From assembly GCA_013396755.1 (NCBI GenBank), contig VWZF01002687.1:239835-303834 (forward strand): a DNA stretch of 64,000 bases. Reading direction: 5' to 3'. The notes beneath the pieces were generated by a model that did no database searches, was not told the origin of the DNA, and worked only from the letters and a program-made list of their open reading frames with translations. Source of the DNA: Sclerurus mexicanus. Its lineage: Eukaryota > Chordata > Aves > Passeriformes > Furnariidae. The translations under genes were made by a program, and so were the position numbers. Below are positions 11,201 to 26,200 of the stretch, piece by piece (position 1 is the first letter of the stretch; the number at the start of each line of letters is the position of its first letter).

Positions 11201-14200
11201 TCCATGAAGATACTTTGGCAGAAGCTGCAGAAGTTTCTTGCTGCTCCTTATTTTGTTTATGAGTCTTGAACATATACTTTGAGTGGGTTTGAAATCACCT
11301 AGGTTTGGTTTTTTATTTATTTATTATTATTTATTATCGTGCAGTAATCCATAGCACTGAAAACATGTCATAAAGAAAACTGTGCAGTAGGGAATTAGTG
11401 GGAGAACTATTTCAAACCAGTATTTTTAATAAGTTGCTTAATCTCTATGGTGACTGGCGTATTTATCTGATTTGTAATGCATTCTCTTTGTTTACCCATG
11501 TTTGCTTCATCGTTTCATGGTGCCAAATATTTGGTTAATGTTATTATTATGATGGGATTTTGAACATCACATGATTTGTAGGGGGTTTATTTGTTTTGTT
11601 TCATTAATATAAAGATTTCTTCTTTTCCTCCAGGAAGGTCCTAAAGGAAATCTCTGTCGGAGACCTGAAGCCTAATGGAACAGTTGAAGCAAGTCTGGAA
11701 GCACAACCACTCTCCAAATTAGACCACCCAGCCACTGTCAAATTTTATGCAAGCTTTGTGGAGCGAGATAGTTTCTGCATTATCACTGAATATTGTGAGG
11801 TGAGGTGAAGAAATTTGACAAAATGTGTGTATTAAAATAGGGTCTTCAAAGAGGCCATTTTAGAGAACGTTTTAGTTTGAATTTTCAGCTTTACCTGTTA
11901 CTTGTGGGATCTCCTGTTACTTGTTAGGTGTATTTCAGAAAAGCAATGTTGCCCACTCCTGTGAGACTCTGGTCATGGACAGACAAACCAGAGAAGAGGG
12001 AATAGGTAATTTTAAGTGCCAGTTCATTTTGTGTGTTATAATCAGTATTACAGGGAAGAGTTAAATGCAGACATGTTACAAATCTGTGGGAGAGCTCAGA
12101 AAGGCTGTACCACGTGAGTACTGCTGACAGGTGAGAGAGGGTGAGGTTGGGAGTTTGGCATCATGGTAGGAAACATGACAGAAACGAGGAAGGGAAAACT
12201 CACTTGTCCTTTGGAAGTGATTACAAGAAGCTTAAGCTTGATCACGTGGATGATGAGATTGGTAGCAACACTGGCTTTAGGAAATGAAAAATAGGGTGAG
12301 TCAAAGACCAGAGTGTAGTGGATGCAACAAACAGGAAAGCAGAATGTACTACAGTATAGTTGTCATTCATTTTCTGACTCCAGCATTTGGTTTAAAAACA
12401 TATTGCTGAAATCTGCCTAAGGCTTTAAAATAAGAATTTAAACATATTTAAGCCAACTTTTTAGGAGTTTATATAAAACAAGTGCCTACTTTGTATTAAA
12501 TATAGATGTGCTCTTTAAAGAAATAAATCTGTCATACATAAAGTGATCTTTCATGAAACTGTGAAGCAAACTCTTCAGTTGTGCTCTGCTAGAAATGCTG
12601 AAATGCTTTGGAAGCTAATGATCTTAGACTACTGGATTACTTGTCCACAAATCAGGTTTGACTTAACTGATCACATTTCTTATAGAATTTGGCTTTGGGG
12701 GAATAACTGAACAAGTACCATTCCTGACAGTTATTTCTTCCTTGGAAGCTTTCTTTGATGACAGTTAAATGCGGATTTATTGCTGGGATTTTTAAAATTC
12801 AAGTCTGAAGTGTTCAATTCTGTGATGCAATCTGCGTATTTGTTCACATTATTTTAACACCCATGCAAAAGCTCTTGGTGTCATTTCCTTCTTTCCTTCT
12901 TTCTCTCTCTCTCCTTCTGCCTTCCTCTCTCCCTCCTCAGAATAAGAAAAGAGCATGATAGCAATCACCAGAGTAGTCACAAGCATCACTCCGGGGAGGT
13001 TTGGTTTTTTTCATTCAGGCAATATAAACTGCCCTGCATGAAAATGATTCCAAGTCACCACAGGACCTGGAGTCATACACACAAACACATGAGAATGTAT
13101 TAGAGCGAGGCAAACGCAGGAGGAGGACATGGGTTCATTGGCCACCTACTGAACCTCTTCAGTCTGGAGCCTGCTCGCTCAGGTCAGGGTGATATTTGGT
13201 GCCATGGCTTGTGCCCCTGGCTTTTCCCAAAAGGACACATGTTGTGATATGATTGCATTTAAGCGATTACAGTGTATTTCATCAAATGTTCAGACAAGGA
13301 GGGTATAAAGCAAAGTTGCACACAGTTGCTATAAAGTTTATTTCCTATTTTAGTGGGGGTATTTTCAGAAGGTATACTTTTGTATTTACTTATCTATAAC
13401 CTGCCTTTTTATGTGGCAGGATTTGGGTCTTTTGACCTAAAAGATGCCTGTTTAAATCATACATAAGCTGAGATTGAGAAAAATATATTGCTACCTGATC
13501 CTTTTTTGGAAGTCTAGTACATTCAGTTTCTCATGCATCAAATAATTACCAGATTGGCAGTAATTGGTACTCTTGGGCAGACTCAAAACAAAGAACAACC
13601 ATTAAGTTGGCCTGGAAACAGAACTATGCTCTGAGCCTTATGCTGCTTTCTCCAAGGTACCCTGGCTTAGTCATTGGGCACGGTGTTCCCTTCATTCTTG
13701 CAGGAGTAGCTCAGAGTGAGCCCCCAGCACAGCTGCCTCGTGCTATACTTGTCCTGTGAAAGGGAAAAGGAGAACACCCATCTCCATTGCTCACTGTGAC
13801 ATCTTTTATTATAACGGAATTCACTCAAAATTCCAGAAAAGAAGTGTATGTGTTGTGTTTTGATCCTCTTGTTGAGCTGCTTCGACAGTTTCCCCAAATC
13901 AAAATCTTACAAGCAATATAAACATGGTCAGCTAAGTCAGATTTCAACAAAAATGCCTTGATGAGCCTTGGATTTAATTTTTTAGTATAAATTTGACTTC
14001 AATAAAATACAGCTTTTACAAAGTAGTTGCTTTAAGAGTTGCAACATTTTAATATATTATAAGGCAGAACTGGTTGTACTTTCCCCCAGACAATTATTTA
14101 TGTCTCCTCACTGTGGTCTCAGCTGTGATGTGAGTACACATATGCTAAGGAAATCTGAGTTAAAAGAATAACTAAAGCGATCAGTGCCTGTCCACGTTAT

Positions 14201-17200
14201 CAGCTCGAGATGCTGAGCTGTTTTAAATAAGTTACTGGTGTGTTTGATACTCCTGATATTTAAATAGAAACTGCAGCTTGTAAAGTCTGTATGTACTCAA
14301 TTTGTTAAATTGTTGAATTCCTTAAGAACTTCATTATACTGACCTTCCAAAAGGCAAAATGGGGTTGACAAATTTTTTGAGAGTTTCCTGACAGCACTAT
14401 TTCATCAAATCTTCTATGATGTGTTTTTGTTTCCCTTTTTTGGAGGCACAAAGTCAACGTTGAGTTTATTGTAGGACCTCGAGACCACTTCTCTGTGCTC
14501 GAGGGCAACAAGTGATGCAGTTATGTGAGGGCACCTGTAGTACATCACTCGACTGCTTTGGTTTCGCTTAGACCTTCTCTGAAGGAATTGTCCTGCCACT
14601 CCAGAGCATTCCCTCCCCTGACTCTGGAGGTCCTGCTCTTATTTTCCTTGCATTTTTCATTGCAGTGTGTTGTTGTGAGAGGGGACACGTTGGGACTCAC
14701 CTGGGTAGTGCACAGTCCCTTGTGGGCAGCAGCCATCTGACGCAGGTTTGAGCACCCCTCAGTGGTGTTGGGCTGCTCTTGAGTTGGGCGTGGATGGTCT
14801 GGGGCATCTCTCTGGAGTAGGTGAGTCATTCTTTTCCAGGCTCAGACACAGCCCACCTGGTTGCCACGCCGAGGAGTTCCCAGCGTTTTCCTTTCCTCTC
14901 TCTGCTTCTCCGTGAGCAACCACAGGGGAAGCTGCTGAACATTTGGAGTTGCAAAGGGGAAGCAGCTGCTGGGAGCTCCAAGTTCCCAGAAGAGCTTATC
15001 TCTGGGCTGAAGCAGGGAGGCAGATGGAGAGCTGAAAGCATATTCCCTTCCCTAGTGAATGAGATTATTCATACATTTCAATTAAAAAACTGCAGGACAT
15101 CGTCAGGGAACACATTTTTGATATATGACAAAGTAGATTTGCTTTCTCTTAACACGCTTACACTCAAAGATTGTAACTTAGAACCTCAAGGGCCATAGAA
15201 ATGACTGTGAGTTCCTGCCAAAGGCACAGCACATAAATGCGTGGATCTGCAGGGACAGAACCTGCTTATTTCGCAGCAGCAGGGTGAGCACTGTGGTGTT
15301 GGGAACAGAAGCACAAGAAATGCTGAGAGTCAGCAGTGCGATGGATCGAAGGGTTGATGGTGGGAAACGACAGTCCTGGTGCAGTCACACAGGCTAAACT
15401 GTTTTCTTGTATATGGCACATTAAACTTCTGATTTTATGCAGAGTGTGTAATGTAAAAGTAATGATTTATGGTGAATAGACTGTCCTGATGTAAGGTAAT
15501 TAGTCACTAGAATATAATGAGGCTCCCAGTCCCTTTGCTCCGAGGTTTGTTACCTCAACACATTGCTTACCACTAATGTGCGTGCATTCCTGTAGACAAA
15601 ATCCATTCTTTTTATAAACTGCATAAACAATCAGCTGACAACCATCTGTCTGCTTTTTTAGCAAAAAGTTTCCCCAAAACCCTCTCTCATCCTGTTGTTG
15701 TACAACTGAGTTTTCCCAAAAGAGCTTTACAGTTTTCAAGTAATCTTTTTCTGGATATATTTTCTCATTTTTTGTCTCTCCCTACTGTGTGTCATATTGT
15801 TCCATTTCCAGTATTAATTCAAGATCAATTGTAGTTTTAATGGCGTATTTGCAATAATATTTGCTACATATTCTCGAAACTTTAAATCTGCTTTGTTTCT
15901 GGAAGGAAGTGAGTTTGAAAGAGGGGCCATGTATCATAATTATAGACTGTATTTTGATTCTTAGAAGAGCAACATGATTTATTTGACGCTGACATAGTTA
16001 TTTTAACACAATAGATGAGATTTTCTCCTGACTGTGCAATGTTTGAGTGGAAATGCTTTTCTCAAATTTATTAACTTACTTAGACTGAGTTGGGCAGATA
16101 AATTTTACTTATCTAGGTGTTTGTGCACTAGCCAGTCAATGTAGACCCTCTTCATAAATCTTTGCAGAGAAACAGCATTTCCACAACATGATCCATCCCT
16201 TCCCAAGGCAGATAACTAGATGGCAGAGAGAATTGCACTATAGACGGGCATGCTCCTTTGTGCTGACCATAAAGGCGGTAGGGGTGACCAGCTCAGATGT
16301 ACACATCTAAAGTCAGGTGACGTGAAGCAAGAACAGTTGAAAACTTTGATGATACTGTATAACACTAAGAGAAAATTGACCTGCTATCCCTGTGCAGCCA
16401 GATTCCTTGATCTCCCTTTGATCCTCAGTTGTGTGTGCTTTTGGTGCTGGGAGAGTTCAGAATTCATTTATCGATTTTACAGACTGCGTGGTAGGGAGCC
16501 CAAAGGTCTAAGAAACCGGAGTCCTGGACTTGGATGAAGGAGATGGCATTTTATAAACTTCCTTTAAATATACAAATACGTTGTGATATTTTTCAGGGTG
16601 GAGATCTAGACTTTAAAATTCAAGAGTACAAGGATTCTGGGAAGATGTTCACTCAAAGTCAAGTAATGGACTGGTTTATACAGTTGTTACTCGGAGTCAA
16701 CTATATGCATGAAAGGTACAGTCATTTAATATGAGAGCATTTAGCTTCGGATGGGAGTGAATAGTCTTACTGACTAGTTACAGATACTCAAACAGAAATG
16801 AAACCATGTGGATTGTCTTGTGTTGGTGTAAAGTTCTGTTCACCAAACTGTTGTAGTTCATATATGTTGTACACCTCAAGTGTATTTAGTTATCTATCCT
16901 GCAAGGACATTGTGCATTGTGTCTTTGAGCAGTACAGTGGTAGGTGTCTTTCAGCATTAGGCACACCTTTTCTGAGAGCCAAATGAGAAACGTACCACAA
17001 TAGAAGGAGGTCAATATTGGTAGAAGAAAACTGATTAAAGGGTTAAAACAAAGTCAGCTTTTCAAAGGGGAATCAACAAGGGCGTCGTGCAGATATTTAA
17101 TGTGAAGATCCAATGTATGTGCTTGATGGACTACCACTACAATCAGTGAAAACAGACATCCCTTTTAACAGCATATCAAAGATTAACTTAAAAAAGCCCT

Positions 17201-20200
17201 GCAGGTCATCCAGACGGTGACACGTGGAGGTCACCCATGGTCTGGGCGGGACAGGTGTGTACAGGGGAACACCTGCCTGACCGGCTTCGTGAGCGCAGGT
17301 CTTGCCTGCAGTGTGATCTGGGCAGGCTGACTGCAGTGCTCTAACCAGTTCCCTTGTTGCCAGTGTACTGGACATGTGTATGAGCCCTGTCTGGTCCCCT
17401 CTCTGCATCGTCCAGTGCTGTCACCTTTGCAGGGCTGGGGCAGAATTGCTTGCCTGAAGTTGAGCTGTAGCAGAGCAGCAGGCAGAGAGAAGTCACCTGT
17501 CACCAAGACCAACCATTTCTGAAGTTGCGTGTGGGGTATGTTTGACCCAAACTGGTGGGTGCCTAAGGAGTTCTTGCACCTACAGCGTCAGACTGTAGAG
17601 GGAAAAGGGCAGAGTGAAGCGCTGTCCAGGGTAGAAGGGCATTTGTGTACCCAGCTGCCAGTTCCTCTGGGCTGGCACAGGAAGGGCTGCCCAGCAGGCT
17701 GCGGTGGTGGGAGCACAGCGAAGGGAGCCCCCTTGGCCTGCTCTGCTCTCCAGCATTCTCCTCAGGCTGAACAGGCAGAGGGAAAGGGAAATAAAACCCC
17801 TGGCAACTGACCTGAACTATCATTGTGGGTTGTTTTTCATCCTTCTCGAACTCCAATTTAGCAACACTTCATTAAAAGTTTTGGTGCTTAGTAGAGGCTA
17901 GTTTTGATGAAATGCTTTCTGTAATATATGTGTTCAGAAGATGCATTGTGCAAATTAATGCAGAATAATAATGGCAGTGCATTTGGACTAGGTGATCATT
18001 GTAGGTCCTTTCCAAATGAATTGTTCTGTTGCATTATTCTTTTTGTCTTTCATTTTCTGTATTTCTTCATGCCTTTTTATCTCTTGTTTTCACATATGTC
18101 CCTTTTGTCTGCTCTTCTCTTTATTTTACTCATCTTCTGCTTGTTCTCAGGAAATCTTTAAAACCAGATAAAATTTAAAAAATAGACTTTCTTTGGTAAA
18201 TATGTATATTAAATCATTTGGTTTCCTGACAAGTAGGTTAATTCTCCAGTGGAAGCAGCAATTTGATTTTCTTGAACAGCATTTAATTTGCTCCTTTTGA
18301 ATCATAGCTATTTAATAATACCTCTCCAGACACTTACAAATGGCTTGACATGGCTTCTGGTTTTATTTATGTATATTTCTTTGTATTATGTGTTATTTGA
18401 ACACGCACATTAAAAATTTAATCTTTTTCTTATTAGTTTAGAGCCAAACAGTAGCTTAAATGGGAAAGGTTAGGCTTAAAAGAATTCAATACTACTTACA
18501 GAAATTAATTTGGAACACTAAAACGTAATAACAGCCCCCTGTTTATGTATAGAGAAGCCATACACGATTTCTTCTCTACTGATATGGAAATCAGCATCGT
18601 GAACTGCTGTCCTCACAGTAAAAGTCATGATAAAATCACCTACTCCAGTGACACCAGTTTCTAGTTCGTTTTATTTGGAATCAGAATTCATTATTAAGTT
18701 TATAGCAGCAGAGATTTAACTTTACTTTCCAAGCAGAGTTCATTCTCTCCACAAAAATTTCCACTTCAGTGCTAAGCATTTCGATATTGGGATCTGCAGC
18801 GTCGATAAGGAATCTCCATTTCTTGATTTAACTCCCACAAAGGTTATCTTGAGCTTTTTCTCATAATGCTCCTTCCCAGCCTTGCATGTTAACAGTGAGA
18901 AGTCAACCAAATACATAAATCAGAGTTGTGTGACTCATATTCCTCATATTTTAAGCTGAGGAATCATGTTAGATGCAGGAAACATGAGGAGCCGTTTCTT
19001 GGTATTTTCTGTCCTGCCCACCGTCTAATTCTCGTGGTGGTTCTGATCCTTGATGGTGCTGGGTAACTCGGTACGTTCCTCAGTCTGAGAAACACTGCTG
19101 TCATATGTCAGAGCCAGATTATCTTCACCAGAGAGATCCATGAAGGAAAACTAAGGACTGTTCCACTGATGCTCCCCTGTAGAGGCTTTCCAGCTATGCA
19201 TCTCAGAAGAGAACCACACAGTTCCTCAGAAGCAACTCCTCAAACCACAGCATTTCTTCCCCCTCTCAGACCAAATTGAAATAGCACCTATTAATTTTTT
19301 CCCCCTGAGGTCCCTACAATAAACTTAGTACAGAGTGTTTTGTGCTCCTTTCTGGAGGTACCTGTGAATATCTACAATGAGTCATTTTAATAGCCATGAA
19401 CTTTAATATGCAGTTTAGAATTCAGTAAAATGTATGTCAGGGAAAGGCTTTTACGCCCCAAATTTTAAGCAAATTAAAATTCTTTAACACAGCAGTAAGC
19501 TCCTCTTAGTCAGTCCCTGAAGTCTTAGGCACAGCAGCACGCCACGATCAGGCAAAAGACTTCATCATCCCCTGCTGAGTGTAAGTAAAGCTGTCTTTCA
19601 GAAGTCGTGGACAAAAGGCATTTGGTGATATTTTTATTCTGCTCCTGCGAATGCTCAGAACACCATTGGTTTAGACTCTTGAGCACTATGCATATATGTG
19701 CTTCTTGTGCTTGTGACGTTGCCATCAAATGCATCGTTTATCTTAAAAATTCAGAAAGGTCACATTGAAGTCATTGAATAGGCACTGGTTATTCCTTGAG
19801 ATAAGTCACCTTCAAATGCCTATAGCATAGAAGACTTTTTGTACATTTATTTATACGTATTTTTCAGTAAAGAAGATGTTTATTTGACACAGTATTTTAT
19901 TAGATGTTGGGTGGACCTTTCTGAGCCTACTGAAAGTGGTTTGGTTATTGATGTCGTTGAAGGCAGCTTTAGGTGAAGACAAAAGCAACAAATACAAAAA
20001 AGCTAATTGGACCTCTACCTACCTCTTTAAATACCTAAATAGCTCTGTGAAGCTTGAGGACCCAGAAGGAACTGAAACCTTTCTAGGCCTTTCTGAAAAG
20101 CATAGCTCTGCTGCCCATATCTGGTACTTGCTTTTCTTTCTCTGGTGTTGTCATGGAGTTCTCTTGCTCTGCCAATACATGAATTGACCTTGGTCTTGTT

Positions 20201-23200
20201 TTGTGCTGGGAACTTTTTCAAGGGCTACAGATGTGGAAAGGGACCTGAAAGAAGTTGTGGACTTAATCTACCTGGCTTCAGGCCCCTTTGAGTGGATATC
20301 GATGTCAACCAAGCCCAGGTGGCTGATGTTACAAGAACTGTTTGCATCAAAACTTGATACAAACAGTTGTGTGTATGTTAGTATGTATTTCTATGTGTAT
20401 GTATATACGTGCTTATTTACTTGCCATAACTGGCCGTCTCACATTCCACAACAGTTGGGGTGTTTTTAGCTTTCAGAGTGTCTTTTTGATTGGATTGTTT
20501 AAGAGTATTTATTACTTTTATGATAACCTTGTATAGTTCAGAGCTTGAATGCTGCTTCCCCTCCCTCTGTGGCTGCGCAGTGCACGAGCCCAATTAGAGA
20601 TTTCTTTAGTGAGTTTTCCTGGGGTTTGTGATGTTTCTGTGAGGAACTGTCCAGCTCCACACCAGCTGATTGCATTCATCTCTCCACTGATGCACTTGCC
20701 ACGTTGACAGGCAGTTAATGAGACTGGCTCACTGGTAACTCAGAAAGGCATTGTTTTATATCCAATAGTAACATTTAATACAATATGGCTAAAGACAGTG
20801 TTTGGATTGAGAAAAAAAAAGCAATATTTAATGTTATGATAATGTCATCGAAATGCATAAGTATATCTTCCTTTCTCTGATAGGCAAATTTTTAGTTCTA
20901 TAAGTGTCATTTTGGTATGAGAGCCTAAATCAGGAGAGACACCCTTCCCAAATCAAACCATGTAAAAGGCAGTCAGCATTGACTCTGTATTACCACACAG
21001 CTGAACAGAAGAGATTGCAGTTATTTGCTTAAACCCTCCTGAGAACTGCGTGTAATTATTGACTTTACAGAAGTAGCCACTGTGCCCTCACACGCCCACA
21101 TTCACGAAGTCCAGTATATTGTGCTGCTCTCTGGGCACATCTGCCGAGAACAAATGCATTGCTACACACAGCAAATGGCCTCGGGGATGGGTTAAATGTG
21201 CCTCGAATTCTTGCTTGATCTTGGGCAGTGATGCTGAATGAATTAAACGGATGACTTTTCAGAGATTCTTTGTCTGCCACGACACTGTTAAAAATGAGCA
21301 TGTTGTTTAAAATAACTTGAGCAAGACTAGGAAGTCTCAGACTGTGTATAAAGAGGACATGTGCTGCAGGTAATTCTTCATGGGCACTAGACAGTGTGGT
21401 TCTCACCCATCCTATCTCAGGAAAAGTAGCACTATAAAAGCAAATATGTTTCCTCGCTCATTTTTAGTATTAGTAGTAAATTTCTGAGTATAGGAACACT
21501 TTAAAATTGCGATATTCGAGTTTGATTTGCATGACTATATTTTGTTGTAAGTTGTTTCTTTCTGTGGGAGAAACCTAAAAACCCATTCTCTCCTCTGAAA
21601 AAGTATCTTCTAAATTCGTAGTAGCCACAATTCAACTAGCAGCTCTAAATTCTAATTAACACCTCGTCCAAGAGCAGGTGTCAGTTTCAAATCCCATTTT
21701 ACAAATTCATTTATCTCTCAAGATGAGGTGCATGGAGAATATTATTGTTGATATTTCTTCACCTGCGTGTCTGCATCTTTTAGTAATAAGATCCTTCTTG
21801 GCTCATGGGAAAACATGTCCTAAATATGCTTTAGATTTTGCAGGTCTTTGAAGTAGGACATCAGAGAGTTTTGTTTGCAATCAAATTAAGGTGCTTTAAT
21901 TCAGGAATTAGGAAGTAATTAAGGATGAATTATGAAAATTATCATTGTGTCTTCAAGTGAAGAAATTTTCATTCAGCAGTAATATGAGGAAAGTCAAAGT
22001 CCATTGAGGCTTGAAGGTGAAGGCTAATATTAGCAATTCAGATTTCTTTTTTACTAGCTTTTATATAATAATTCTTTCAATTTCCCCTTTCTTTTTAATA
22101 AACCCTTTTATTGGACTTTGCCATTTCTTTTCTCATTCCCAAGATTGAACAGTTGTCAGAACTACAAAGGTGTTGCCCTACCTTTAAAAATAAGTTCCTA
22201 AAAGATAAATTGTGGAACTTATTCTGCACTTCTCCTAGCAGATCGCAGAGGGTCTTTATACAGCAACAGGCAAGCTTTGCTGCAAATGGAGTTTTGAACC
22301 CAGGGCCATTTCTTTCAAGTTTCAAAGCAGTTTTAATCATTCTTAGTCAGTAATGCCAGCAAACGGGATGACAGGAAGATAACTTGAGAGGACAGAGATC
22401 TTTTGTGTTCTAACGGAGATAAACCTGTTTGTTTACTGAACCGTGAGATGCTGTAGCAGATATCCTAAGGTTTTCTGGCACAGTTAGAAAACAATGTTTT
22501 GTATGAGATTACAGATATGTAATTTCCTGATTCTTTTACGGAGTCGTCTCAGGAGAAAAATGTACAATCTTTTTCACCGAGATTCATGTCACTACTGGCT
22601 AGCTGCAAAGTGGCACCATTGTACTGTTTAAGAGAGAAATATAAGGTTAATAAACTTATTCTTGGAAATAGTGTGTTCAGGGACAAATCAGAGTTGGACG
22701 TATTGATGAGAACCCCAAGTAATACGGCTGGACTCCACGGGGACACCCTTGAGTTAGGGAGAACAGAATTTGGTGCCATCTGCTGAAATTATCCTCTCAA
22801 AGATCCCTGCACTTGCTTTTATGCCCCATGAGCCCAAATCAAGACAGATTTGCACTCTACTTCACAGTATGCCCCTTGGTGCTGGATGCAGGCAGCCTGG
22901 CCGCATCCAAAAGGCTAAATAAATAAACACCCCCCGGAACGGGTATTCCGTGCCCAGAAAGTTTCTTTGTTAAGGTTTCCAGTGAGATAGGCGTGACTTC
23001 TGAAATCACTGGATGTTAGGAGCAGTGTGTTTGGTGCCTGGTACGGCAGAGCTGAGGTGTTCCTGCTGCTGCCTGGTCCACAGGGACTGCCAGGTGTTAC
23101 CTGGTGTGTTCAGGTCTTGCTCCCGAGCACGGGCACGGCAGCTCCCTGTGAGCCAAAAGGGACCCTTCCCGTGGGGACCGGATCAGGGAGAGCGGGGTGG

Positions 23201-26200
23201 CTTTAAACGAGGCACTATCACACTGAATGACATTTGGAAATGAGAAGCTGCAAACCCTTTTAGGTGCTGATTTGTGTCATAGTTATCCTCCAAGGCAGGC
23301 AGTGACAAGCTGTTGAGAGATATTAACTTGGCTGCTAATGCCCACAGAGGAGTGCAAACTTAGGCATTAGTCTTGCTTTGTGCATTTTGTCAGTGCTGTA
23401 TAAAGGTAGGTGTGTTGCAATTGATCTCCAAAGCAGGGAGGAAATGTTAATATGTAGCTAGAAGCAGAATAGTCAAAATAAAGACCTGTACGATGATCGA
23501 AAGTTCTTTCTTCACCTAGGGAAAGATTTACAGCTTTCTCAGCCAGCTGAGAACACAACATTATTGTGTTGTCAAATTTTAGTAATTTTTGCACTGATCC
23601 ATAGGAAATCAACTGCAAGTCACCAGACAGCCTGATAAATTCATTTGGGCCCAGCTCCACTAAATTATTTGAAACACTCTTAGACACCCTGAGTATAAAA
23701 TTGCAGTTCTCAAGGCTTCTATTTAACTCCCCTCTAATGCTGGCAGTGAGTCGAAGTAGTAAGTGCCTTTTGGCTGATATTCTTCTTCTCACATGCTCAG
23801 AAGTGCCTTATCCTTGATAGAACAAAGTCTCTATCTCATGTCCAAACCCCATTATCATCCACAAATGAGATATCTGTCTGCTTCTATGGCCTTTGGGGCT
23901 TGTTCCAGGTCATTTTCTCGGGTGTGGATTGTGTGCTGCACGAGAGCTGGCAACAAGAGGCGTTGTTTTTCAGCCCACAGCTCCCAGAGATGGCATGAGT
24001 GATGGTTGCCAGAGCCACAGCCTGGCAATACCTGCTGTGCAGCCAGCAGCTTGGTGCTCACAGCGTGCCTGTGGGCTGTGGAGGTCCCCAGCCTTGTGCC
24101 TCCTCTGTCTGGAGCACTGGGACTCCTCTCTGCAGCCAGAAGGAATGAGAGAAGTTGTCCATCTCTCTAAGCCTCTGTAACACAGTGAAATAAGAGAAAG
24201 AACGGTCTGAGATAGGACATTTAAGCACATTAGTGTGTATCGTCTTGGGTCAGACCTTTATTGGTAGAGCCCGATGTAACTCTGATTTCAGCACATGAAA
24301 AACAATTTAGGGCAGTGTGGGGTGGGGCTTTGGCCCGCAAAGTTTATCACAGTAATGAAATCCCAGGTCAGGTATCCCCTTTGCTCGTGTTGTCTTGGCT
24401 GACAAAGAGAGCATGATTCATAGTGAGTTTGTAGGTGAGGGAGCTGTAAGATAGCACAGAGTAAATGCCAGTAAATCAGAAAACAGGGATGGCCAAATGG
24501 GAGTGTAAATGGGAATTCTGTACTTGTTCTCACGGCACATTTGGTCATAAGGCTTTTATCCTTTTCAAAACAGTAGTCAGGTGTCCATATTTCATGTGAA
24601 ATAGGACTAACTGTAAACAGAAGGGCAGTGCAAAATCCATAATTGTGCCTCTGTAGGACTTCCCATGGATGGACAACTATCCTCTAGCAAAGGATCAGGA
24701 TGACAGTGGACAAACCCTGTCTTCCAAGAAGTGATTTCCTCCCTCTGTCCAACAGAACGATAGATTGACTCAGTAACACCTCTTTGACATCTGCTTCTTT
24801 AGCTCCCACACTTCTGCCTCTGGGACAGAAAATGCATGATGTGGTAGCAGAGTCATATTAATGCAGCGCTCAAGTCCAAACAGAGTCTGATGTCTTCTTT
24901 TGTAAAAGCAGGTTATCATTTTTGTTACCTATCCCTTAATTTTCAACCCATGAACATTTCCCCCTTAATTCTATTGTATCAGCTGTTATACAGATTAGCT
25001 GATTTGCATGCTCTGCCAAGCTTAACTGAAAAGATCCAAGTCTGCAGGTGACATTTATTAGCAGAAGCAATACTCCCAAGGTACGTGTTTGCTTAATTTT
25101 TCATCTTTAAATAGACAGGACTGCCAAAAAATTAAACACACTTGTCTAAGAGGGAGGAGCCAATAAAGGCATTGATGAAGTAGCAGTCATTTCAAAATAC
25201 CTTCTCATGTATAGATTTTTAACTGTTGGAGAGAAATACTGTGATATTTTTGATGATGTTTTGTGAAGGAATGTACATTATTTGTCAAACAAATCTCTAT
25301 TTAGCTTTCTGTGGTAGTCCAATCCCTAGGCTTCCAGTGCCTGACAACTAATTATTTCCAAGAATCTTAGTTTTCCCCTAAACAACACTCTTGGTAGAGA
25401 AGAAAAGGGCATATTCTAGTTATGGGAAGCAGCACTGAGTCAGGTCTGGTGAGATCCAGCTTGGCCTTGTGGCTTCTGCTCCTGGGTCTTGGCTTTCTCT
25501 GCCCCAGGTTCCTGATCTGCCTCTGTGTCACGAGCCAGCAAAGGGAGGGATCTCACCTGGGCGTGACCAAAGTGCAGGAAAAGCAAAAAGCAAGGGGGAG
25601 GGAAGGAGAAGTGAGAAGTAATAAAGTAAAATTCTTCGTAATGTTTTCCTACGAATGGAGGAATTTACATAATGTGGAGCTCGTAGTGGCTGCCCACGAT
25701 GATGTTGCTCCTCGGCAATAACAGGATGACCACTGATGAAAAGCAACTACCCCTTTGGGTAGTTATGCTATTGGGTACCTCCTTTCCACCTCAAAGAACT
25801 CCCCCTGAGCAAGGTGTTAGGGCATCGGGTGTTTTGACATGCTGGAGACATGACACGTGTAGTGCTTGAGAAATAACATTAGAATCTCAGCTACCATTAT
25901 TTTAGTGTCTGGAAGAGAAATGTGTCAGAGAAACTTTGTTCAGATTTACTGGGAAGCTTTATTGAAGAAGCCTTTATGCCATGATCTCCTGTGGATGATC
26001 TTCCTGCACGAAGGAAAAAGGAATGACTATCCTACCTAAATGCTTTTGAAATCCTAGTGAAATGCTAGTGGGAGGAAAAACTACTTACCACAAGTTTAGC
26101 TAACTGAAATAAGACATTTTTTAGTGCAAATTGCAGATGCTCCTGCAAGGTGATTCCAATTAGTCCTGCTAACTTTCTAACTAATTGAAGGGTATCATCA

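Larger units (their letters stand above)
2263..11633 (+). other. NEK11: NEK11 intron after the first coding exon
   Basis: A 9.4-kb intron bounded by GTAAGT and a pyrimidine-rich tract ending in CAG. It contains a CpG-dense islet near 2.94-3.11 kb, a CR1 3' fragment near 3.6-3.75 kb, a diverged tandem duplication near 8.8-8.96 kb and AT-rich microsatellites. Most of the rest is unremarkable AT-rich DNA. The moderately GC-rich stretch at 5.1-5.7 kb has overlapping short reading frames on both strands without similarity to known proteins, so I treat them as chance. Confidence 0.85.

Noticed and set aside
14545..15198. Overlapping open frames on both strands in a GC-richer intron patch
   Set aside because: The frames occur in several phases at once because stop codons are rare in GC-rich DNA. 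No similarity to known proteins and no matching splice sites.
20203..20469. + strand reading frame containing ERDLKEVVD, reminiscent of a kinase HRDLK catalytic loop
   Set aside because: The surrounding residues do not follow the kinase pattern (no N five residues after D, no DFG downstream), there are no matching splice sites, and the frame does not resemble NEK11.
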